Positions 25,201 through 36,300 of a stretch of 64,000 nt of DNA are shown here, in pieces (within the stretch, counting starts at the first letter, position 1; every line of letters starts with the position of its first letter). Location of the stretch: assembly GCA_037043235.1 (NCBI GenBank), contig JAWRVZ010000038.1, forward strand, positions 496,001-560,000, written 5' to 3'. Position numbers and translations under genes: made by a program. The notes beneath the pieces were generated by a model, which had not been told where the DNA came from, searched no databases, and saw nothing but the letters and a program-made list of their open reading frames with translations. The stretch is from Rhodeus uyekii (lineage: Eukaryota; Chordata; Actinopteri; Cypriniformes; Acheilognathidae).

Positions 25201-28200
25201 ATATTCCTTTCATTGCAGTGTCTTGTTTGTCTCACCACTACATTTCTGAGTGCTCTTTTTTGATTTTCCTGTTCTGACTTTCTGCCTGGCTTCCTGAATT
25301 GTATGTCCTGTAGTTTTGACCTTTTGCCTGTATTTTGGACTATGATTATGGATTACCCTAATAAAACTGCATTTAGTTATTCAACTCGGGTGTGTCAGAG
25401 CAGTTTGTAAGAGTTACATACTGTGTTCAAATTATTTCAATTTATCTGAGAAAAGAACATTTTTGACAGGAAAATATCATGGTGAAGTCAGAAAGGAGTC
25501 CCTTTTTTCTTTATAGGTATTATTCAGTTTTGTTTCATTCGAATTTTATGACATTGACTGGAGCTGAATTTTATTTCAATGTAATAGTTATCATCAGCAT
25601 CAAGACTATGTTCTAACTCGGGGAATTGGCAAGTTAAAGCAGCTCACCTTTGGTTTATCACTCTTCTGTAAGACTTCAAGTAGGTGGCGACGGAAGCCCT
25701 CGAGCTGAGAGAGGCCAATCCTGAAAGAACATAAAAGCATAAGATAAACATTTGTCTGTTTAGACTTACAAATATATAAAACAGTCATTTACCTGGGGAC
25801 CAGATCTTTTCCCAACACGACTGAGGTGACGAACTCTTTCGAGTACTCCATTGCATCTTCACTGTGAATCAAACAGAAATCAAACAGCTTGTGGTTAAAT
25901 GCAAACGTGAAAACTGCTGCCAGATTTCAGAATAAAATGAGATCTTCAACAATCGATTTAATGCTGACTTTATATTTAAATGTACAAGGAACATGACGTT
26001 CATCATAGCGTTACAATCTATTTATGCAAAGAAAAAAAGCCCTGTGCTATTTCAAGCATGGTATGCGAGAATTGCTCTAATCATGAACAGCATAAACGTG
26101 AACGAATAGTTGTAAGATACATTACCTACTGAATTAAACCAATAAGTTCAATTCAAATATATCCTTCCAAAAAGACTAGTGCATTGATGCATTGAGAGTT
26201 TTTTTTACAATGTATGAAGCTGAAAGTCAAACTACCATTGAAATGCTTGGTAAGGTTGTTAAGATTTTGAAGGAAGTTTTTTTATACTCACTTGCAATTA
26301 CTTGATCAAAAAGACAGTAATATTATGAAACATCTTCATTCATTAGATTCCTTTAATGCATTCTTGCAGAATTAAAGTATTAATTTCTGTCAAAAACCAC
26401 AAAAAAAAAAAAAAAAAAAATCATACTGCCACTAAACTTTTGAACGGCAGTGTACATAAAAATGAACTTTGAGAATTAATTTATAACGTAATTCAGTGTT
26501 TTTCAATCAAAATTTATTTTTTCAATCGAAAATTATTCAATTTCACCTTTTTTGAAAACTAATTAATCATAAAAGACTTTTTTCTTTGGGTTTATTTGAT
26601 TCCCATTCAAAACACCTTGATAAGAATGAAGGTATATTGTTAATATAGGCTGCAGAGTTTAATTTTTTATTTTTTCGGTTGGTGGTGTGCCTTGTGATTT
26701 ATTTATTTTTCAATGAAAATATGTACCTTGGCTCAAAAAAGGTTGAAAAACACTGACATAATTCACTGACTTTCCATCCCTTTGCCAGAGCATTCAATCT
26801 CAGTCACACTATAAGAAATTGCCAGGTGTGACATCACTAATATCAAACGCCACTGGTGCTCACATGTCATGTGACAGATCAGAACACTGTGAGAATATTA
26901 ATAAAATACTCATAAATACTCATCAACTAGGTTATCCAAAGAATACTATTATGGTTCTTTTTAAAATCTCTTGTATAATGTTGGAACAACATGAGGTTGA
27001 GAAAATAATGGCAAAATGTTAATTTTTGCACAAAGTAATCTTTTAACATACCGATTTAATCTCTGCACGAGTTTTATCTAATATCATCATGCCTCAGTGA
27101 CCGATATAAATGTTGAGTAAAACCGATCCCAGAAACAATGCAACAATGGCAAGGTCACACTGACCTGAGGAGGCCGCCAGGAGGGGAGTAGGAATAGCAG
27201 AGCAGTGAAGGATACTGCGGCCGGAGAAGGAAGGACAGGATGGCAGCCGTACCCGCACCCAGAGAGTGACCCACAATCACCAGCCCATAATGCATCGTCC
27301 CTTTACCCTGAGACACATGGACATACAGCACAAAAACACAACACTCTAGATCATTCTGTGTCACAACCAAAACGTTTGAATGCAAAATGCAGATGTTGAG
27401 AATTTACTAAACGGTCGTCTCATCACGTTTCCATGCTCAGACCTTTAAGACCCACACGATTAAAACAAACCCATGCAAAAGAAATGATGCATCTCAAATT
27501 CTCTTAATTAAGCAGGCACACATTCAAATGCAAAACAGGATAATTTTATACATATATTTTTATTGTGCAACGCACACAATGATTTCATTAAAATCAAAAC
27601 CTTTTGAAATGTAACAATCACAATACTACATATCGCAATTCCTGTTTTTCTGTCTCATTACTTACGACTTCTTAAAATGATAATTAAACTTTTCATATAT
27701 TTAAGACTTTTTATGACCCAAAGGAACCCTGCAAGAGTTTGTGAAAGTGACACTCCATCAGGTGAGCAAAAGGTTTGGAAAATTGGGTGGGAAAATGAAT
27801 TAATATGATTAAGCTTCCTAATGTATAATACAGTAGAACCCCGACATACGAAATTAATCCGTTCCGAGGTTGGCTTCGTAAGTCGATCTTTTCGTATGTC
27901 TGTCAGGCTTTTACATGTTAATTGCCTAATCTGTTCCAAGCCCTACAAAAACACCATTTTATGCATGGGATGAAGTGCATCCCAGCTTCATAATTCTCTA
28001 TTATCTCCCTTATCGACTCTATAAAAAGCACCCTCTTCTTCCCTTTGACTTCAGCAACAATCTTCACATCCATGGTTACTGATTAGAAAAAAGTTTGTTA
28101 ACTGGGCACAAAATAAGGGTAATGCAGCACGATGAAAACAAAACTTGTATGGAAAAGCGTGGAAGAACTTTAAAGTTAGTGGGACTGGGAGAGAAAATGG

Positions 28201-31200
28201 GAGAGTAACATGCAGACGCCGCTATGCAGAGGCTAGTGGGAGCGATGCTGACCAATAGGAGAGCAGGATTGTAAAAAGTGTTCCCTTCTTACATGGACTA
28301 TTCCAGCAATCCCTGTCATTCATTGCGAAATTGACTATTCCAAAACTTTCCCTCGGAGTTCAGGAAGTGTCGTGACAGAAGAGAGTTGATGGATGATTAA
28401 GGTAAAAGAGATCGGCTGAAGACTGTATATAGTTTATTGAGTGAAATACAGGGAATTAGTGCCAATCGTTGAGGTTTTATCGATCTATGCACCTTTAATA
28501 AATACCAGTTTTGGATTATTCCCTGAGTGAGACATCATTGTTCTGACCAGACAAACTGTAGCCTTCATCCAACCCGAACCAAAATCAGCACGAATTTCAA
28601 AACAAAACTCTGAATCATTCTTGATCATTTTGTCGTTACTCGGGCGGAAAAAACCCCGAAATCTTTTATCGTACGTCGAACTTTTCGTACGTAGAGCGTT
28701 TCTTAAGTCGGGGTTCTACTGTATTAAGTGCATAAAGCATAGAATGAACCGTCTGTACGCGTTTAAAATGTGACAAACGTTTATACTTACCAAATCCCTC
28801 CCAAAGGCTTGAGAGAGAATCATTTCTTGCTCTAGTTTCTTTTTTATGTATTCAGCTGAATAAACCATTCCCTAAATAAAGGATTCACAAAAACAAAGAA
28901 TGAGTTTGTGTTCATAACTGTCAATGTGTAGACTGTTTGTGTCTATACACGTGTTTATGTATAACCTTGTGCCCGAGCCACGTGCCATGCTGCTCCTCCA
29001 GAGGCAAACGCTCAGAGTCGCCTGTGAGATCCGTTAAAGCATCCTTAGAAAAACAGAGAAAGATAAACCCATTACATGGTGAAACAGAGACTCATGTAAG
29101 GGATAATGTACAACAAGCCAGCCATTATCACAAAAAACGGTTGGGTTTATTTTGCAATATTGACTGTCTCTCTCTATACATTAGCCCACTTATTACTTAC
29201 AAAAGTAAATAATTAATCTAATAAGTGGACATGAAATATTGATTTGAGTCCAAGTTATTCTATTATGTGAAAAGAAAGAGACCACAGAGAGATACAAGAA
29301 ACATGAAACTGGCAAAGCTTCCGATAGTCTGGTACTACAGTTCAGTTTAGTGTCATTTTATAAGGGCTTACTGATTCCAGACCATTAAAATTATTATTGT
29401 GTGGGTAAAAGTAGTTTCTTAAGTCAAAGCCAATATTTTAATGTATATTCATGTTTTATTTCAGTTATATTATAGTTTTATTCAAGTGCCCCTATTATGC
29501 CATTTCAAAGTTTCCTAATTTAGTTTTGGAGGTCTCCTTCAATTGGTGTACGCATAAAGGTTCTTTATTTTCTTCATAAAATACATTTCAGCGTCACCCA
29601 TGTTCTCCTAGTGTCTGAAACTATTCAAACAGTCTCTCTAAACTCCTCCTTCCCGAGAACCTAATCTGCTCTCATTGGTCAGTTGTGATGAGTCTAAACA
29701 GCCATTACAATCTCTGAACTACATCTCCATATATTTCGCAGCACTTGCATATGAACTGTAATGATAGCGTCGGTTTTACCGTATCAAGGAGCGCTCATCC
29801 TTTGGAATTGCATTCAAAAGGGATTTGCTAACTGCATCTTTGACAACATGAACTCTTCCAGGCCTCAGCTACAACTATAGTGTTTGAAGGCAGTTCAAAG
29901 CAGATGCTGTTTGCGGGCAGCCGATGAAGACCATAAGCTGGCATCGTGCAAATTTGTAACAAACCTACATCGATTGAAGCAGGAAGCAAGACTGGAATTA
30001 CTGATGATTTGTTTCAGTTATTTCAGATTTGCTTCTTTCTTTTGGGACACAGTAACTCCACTAAATGATGCAGACCTTTTACATTCACAAACAGCTTTAT
30101 TAGAATGGATAATATCTGAAAAGCATGATAGGGGTCATTTTTTAGTTTAGTTTAATTTAATGTGCTTTTGTCATATTATTAATTTCTTTAAGGTTTAATT
30201 CATTTTTATTTCAGGTTTAGTTTACCCATTTATTTCCAGTTAATAATTTTAGTGCTTCAACTTAAACTTAGTACAGTTTATTGACATGAAAACATTTTTA
30301 AATTTAGTTTTTCCATTAATTTTGTATTTTATTTTATTGCAGCTTTATTTCAGTTAACAGAAATGTTTTTAATAGTTTTAGTTAATGATAACCCTGAGAA
30401 CATACACATGGTTTCACTGTAAAAAGAGAAAGAGCGGTTACAGTACACGTGTGGCTTACTTTAGGTGACAGCGTCCCTCTGATGCTGATCACGACTTTTT
30501 TCTTTGCATGATCCACTGCTACAAAGAAGGGTGTCTCATAAACCTACAAATCACATAAAAAAAAAATATAGGCAATAATTTCACACATTTATCACATCAG
30601 TAACGGCTTCTCAGATATATTAGGTAGGATGACTCATTGATGTGAACAGATATTTATCGCACAAGACATCACACCTCAGGATTTCAGGGGTTGGGGAGTT
30701 AAAGAATTATTGCAAGATGCCGTACCGCGTCATGGCAGGATGTGTAGACAATTTGGACTTCTTTAAGGTCTCGGTCTAGGAATTGCCGTCGAATGGCAAG
30801 AACGTTACAACCACAGCAGTTATCCTCCTCAACGGTGACAGACTGAGAGAGACGAGAACTTGAAACTGAAGCATTACAGCTGACGAGAGAGAAGAGAGGA
30901 AGAGCCACAAGAAGGGAAACAATTATCCACGAGTCCAAAACAGACATTATTCAAAAAAAAAGTATAAAAAATTATATATATAAATAATGATATACACACA
31001 TACATTTTAGCAATTAGAAAACAAAAAAAGAACAGTTTATATATATATATATATACACACTGTAATATAATATAACTAATAAACTAATAACTAATATAAC
31101 TAAACATACACACAAATACATTTTAATGTGACCTTATTGATAATAAATTACAAATGTACATAAATCAGTAATCAATAAAACTGCAGTAAAACGAATAAAA

Positions 31201-32780
31201 AAAAATAAAAAAGGATAAATATGTAATAATAATAAATACTTCCATATTACAATTTAAAATAAGTATATTCTATTGTAATATATTATTTATTCCTGTGATG
31301 CAAAGCTGAAGTTTAATCATTACTCCAGACTTTAGTGTCAAATAATTGTTCAGAAAGCATTTATTTAAAATATTAATCTTCTGTAACATTCTGCGGTCTT
31401 TGCGGTCACTTTTGATCAACCGAATTCCTCCTAGCTGAATAAAAGAATGAATTACACAGCAATAAGTTACAATTTAAATATACATTTTAAAATATATTTC
31501 AATTGAAAACATTTATTTAAAATTTTTATAATATTTCACAATATTACTATTTTCCTTTCTAGCCTTTGTGTGCATAAGACATCTCTCCAAAAAAATTTTT
31601 TTTTTAATTATTCCAAACCTTTGACTGGCAGTATAACCAAAATTTTCTCCTCAGATTACAGCATTGTTGGTTTGGTATTAAGACATTTTTTTCTGACTTG
31701 GGAACTTGATTCTCAGTTAAATTCTAGATTGCAGCTCTTCAGTTTAATTGGTTCAGCATTAAGTTTAGTGAAGAGGCAAGCCTACCAAAACATGATGTTA
31801 GGAAACTATATCACTATAGGAGCCTTCCTTATCTCACTTCCTCCCACCTGTGTGAACGTTCATATCCGTTTTTACTTACGAGCAGGTGCTGATGAGTCGG
31901 CAAAGTCCACAGGCTGGCTTTCTTAAAAGATATACAGGCCAGCCATACGCCGCCATGGCAAACAGCATGTAGTAACACACTTCCTTATACATGGCCATCT
32001 CAGACTGTAAACAGAAAGAGAGCATTATAAACAAACAAATAAAAAACATAACACAAGCACACACATTTATTTATCTATCACTGTATTCTTGAAATACCGA
32101 GTTCTTGAGGTCCAAGTATTTAGTGTTGCGAGTTACAGGCATCCCGGACAGAAAGGCCAAAACGTCATTGTTTGCCTACAAACAAACATTTTGTATTATT
32201 TGGAGAGTGAGGAATATTTGACCAACCAAAACCAAAAGTTATTGATAAGGTAATGCCATGATTCTGCAAACCTGATCCAATATGGCTGATCTCTTAGCTC
32301 GTTGTCTCTGTCGGAGGAGCACCAAGCCAGCAATGATGTCACTCGGCACGATGTCCAGATCCCGGAAAAACTCGGCAAACAAACTGGCCACCTCAGAGTA
32401 AGCGTCCTGAGAAAGAAAACCTCCTACTGAGAATGGTGTGTGTGTGTGTGTGTGTGTGTATGAGACTCTCAGAGTAACTGGCATGTGTGTATTTGAGTAA
32501 GAGCTTGGGTCTTACAGATTGTGTATCTTTTGCTCTAGTGCAGCACATGAAGAATTTGAGTCTCCTGCTCCAGCTGCTGGCCTGACCCTCTTCGAGCCTG
32601 TGCCTGAAAGAGACGGATACAACCCAACTGAGCAAATATCATGAAGATTTGGGAATTATGGGTCGATAGATACTGGAATGGTAATGACGCAAAAACATAT
32701 CTAGAAGCAGCAAGCAAAACAAAAATCTCTGCAAATTTTGTGTTGCATGCCCTAATAGGAACCAAACTAGTTGATGTAAT

Positions 32781-32853
<73 letters not shown>

Positions 32854-33361
32854 AACTAACATTTACAAATGGGATGTGAACAATATTGTTGAAATTAAAA
32901 TGTTCTTAATTTACACAATGCATGTATTCATTTACAAATACTCAATTTGTTTAATTTTAGTTGTATTTAGTATAATTTATGTACTATTATATAATTACAC
33001 ACATTTCTATATTGTTATACATCTATATATTTATTAACATTTTGAATTAGTCTTTATTTTCACTTTTCATTTTAATAAAGTTTGAGTTATTTTAAATATG
33101 TTTTCATTATTTTAAAGTTTTAGTCATTTTGTTGTGCCTTTGTCCTTTTCTGTTTAGCTTTATGTTTTATTTGTTTGTTTTATTTCAATACATCAATCTA
33201 TTAGATTTCAGTTAGTTAACAATACAATACTGATTTAAAAGCTGAGACAAAATGTTAATTATTTCATTCAATTTATTTTTCAATTACGGTATGTATTTGT
33301 TTTTATGCATCATGTGGTTATATTTGTTTGTTGTTAGGCATTTTATTTTCCTGGTTTTATT

Positions 33362-33392
<31 letters not shown>

Positions 33393-36300
33393 GGGGTTTT
33401 GTTAGTCAGGGTAATAATTTAGTGGAATTTGAACTTGGGATTGGTATCTGTACACTTATACCATGCAGATAAATACAATAAAAGGAATAATAATTCAAAT
33501 AAATTATAATTTGTCCAGAAAACTATTAAATGGATTTAAATGGATAAAATGAGTGCACTCTTATTAGTTGCTGAAAACATTTAAAAAAAGTAAAACACTT
33601 GAATTGAAAAAAATGAATTCACCAACTGACGTAGGCATTACAAAATAACTTTTAAAAGCAATTTTTTTGCAGTTATGCCAGATTCATAGTAGATTAGTAG
33701 ATTCAATAGTAGATTCATTTTAGGTTCCCCAAAGAACCTCTAAGTGAATAAATCTTAAAAAAAAAAATTTTTATAGTGTAAAGAAAATTTTTTCACTATA
33801 AAGAATCTTTTGAAAAAAACAATTCCATGGATGTTAAAGGTTCTTCATGAAACGATTGTACCTTTATTTTGTAAAGTGTAGTGTAGTGAGAAAACAAAGC
33901 GCTGTACCTGAGGGTATACGTTGTGAGGTTACGCTGACGACGGCGAGTTGCTTTCAGCTTCACAAAGGTCCGTCCCGTGGGGTCAAAGGTACACATCATG
34001 GTGAAACACACGCTGAAGATGACCAACCAGTTACACACCACTATTCCTGTTAAAAACAAATCAATACAATTTTATTTCATATTTAAAACAAGCTGTTTTA
34101 GACTGAGTTCAACAGATAAGCCATTCGCTGTAAAACAAACCAACCGTCTCTTTGTCAGAGTATACTTGTCTTGTATAGACCGATGATCGACATGGAAGTA
34201 AAGTGTGCCATTATGGAACGGGGGTGGACAATGAGCGACACTGATTCATGGTCAGCACAGACATGTGGAAAGCTACACTGGGCGTATTGTTAGAAAGCAT
34301 GCGTTGAGATTCCAGGACATAAATGGCTATAAATAGCTTTCAAATTTGCAAGAATCGGCTGAGATTAACAAGGGGAGGTTTCATGAGATTTTAACATGCC
34401 TGGACTGTCTCATGCCGCAAGGACATCACACGTCACTCTCTCAGGTTTTGATCTTGCTGTTGATGGCGTGTTGTTATGGCTGCATATACGGTACCGACAG
34501 TAGAAAAATGTAGAGATTTTGGTATAAATTGTGGCTTATGTGGCTATTAGTGCATCACATTTACAAATAAGACTGACAAGTAAGAGTAGCATTAAATATA
34601 GAGTTGGTCATATCCCAGTCAAGCAGTTTATTGTTGCCGATCGATGATACAATTTGCTGCATTAATACAGAACTTTAAACGACTTCAAACATGGCTCTGA
34701 TCCCAGACTTACATGTTTGTTATGAATAATCGTATCTTTTGGTTTGTAGCCATCCAAGTAAAAAGAGAGAGAAAAGAACGTTACCTTTAAAGGTCCACTA
34801 TATAACTTTTTATTTTGTTCAAAATGAACAATTATCTAATGAGTCAATACATCATTAATCCTTTTACCAAAATGTTTTTTTTTTACGGTAAGCCTACTAT
34901 AAGGGTCTATACTGTAGACTGAACAGGATGGTTTTCACAGGGAAATGCATGCATACGGTGCCATATATATCATCTCTCTAACAGAATTCATTGTAAAGCA
35001 TTATTTATTGTGAATTTCGCAATGTCACTTCATTATATCACGGTGTTGGAATTTATTTTCAAGGAAGTATCGTGTTTATTAATGGGTATAGCTACAGTAA
35101 CAGCTTCAGATCCTTTCAATTTAATAATAGTTAGAAGTGAATGTTTTATGAGCAGTAGGATAATCTCTCTCTTTTTAGTCATGCAGAGATGAAGCACAAC
35201 CAAAACAATGTCCTTCATAAAAATGCATGCAGTTCTGTTTTTAACCATTAGATGGCCAACGGTTACATGGTTTACAAATGTACTGGATTATACAAAAATA
35301 GGCATCACCCCGCATTAAAATATAAACAAATGTTTCATTTAATTTACAGAAAATCGAGTATCAGAAAATATCAACTATATTGTAATATAATGATTAAACA
35401 TATCTCAAAGTCTTACCCAGGGCAAGGTTCTTGGCGGTGATGTCGGAGCAGGGCTGGTAGTACTGCACCAACCAGGCGATTCCCACCACCGCGTACACCA
35501 GCTCCACCAACAGGATGGCTGCAGACAATAATAATAATAATAATAATATTAGTGCCATATGATTTTACAATAAACAACGCAACCCCCCAAAAAATCTTGT
35601 AATGACAAGCATCAGTATTATTATAGCTCATCATTTTCAAACCTCTAATCCTTTACAGGTAAAGCATGTGTGTGTCAGAAAAAGTGCAAATGTACTCAAT
35701 TACTCTATTAATTAGGGGCCGTATCCACAAAACATCTTAAGGATAAAAGTAGCTCCTAACTTGCCAATTTAGGAGAAACTCTTATTAATAATAATCATGT
35801 CTGAGGCAGTCCTAATTTTAGGACTCTAAGAGTATTTCACAAAGTAATTTAGAGCTAAAACTAGCTCCTAAATCTGTGAAATGTTAGTGGTAGTCAAGAG
35901 GATTCTTAAGTCAATAAGACCAAATCACAAATAATCCTAAAATGGCCGTTGCTGTATTTATAGATTTGAATACAGTAATTTATGTACAGGCAATATACAT
36001 TAAATAATGGAGAATAAAACATTGCAAACACAGTTTTAAAATCTTTATTTGAATATGGCAACATACCTCTTTCTATAATATTTCTATGATGAAATCCCTG
36101 ACAGAGACCTTTCTCCACAAAGGATATACGCAATGCTGCCTTAAAATTTGAATAGGATTTGCTTCAGAAGCAACGAATTTTGAATTCAGCCTATGCAAAT
36201 TCAGTTCAAAATGGACAATTCTTGTTTTTTTTAAATGGAATATTGCATTATTTATCATAAAAGATTTATCTGTGGACATCATTATTTAATTTGTTTCATT

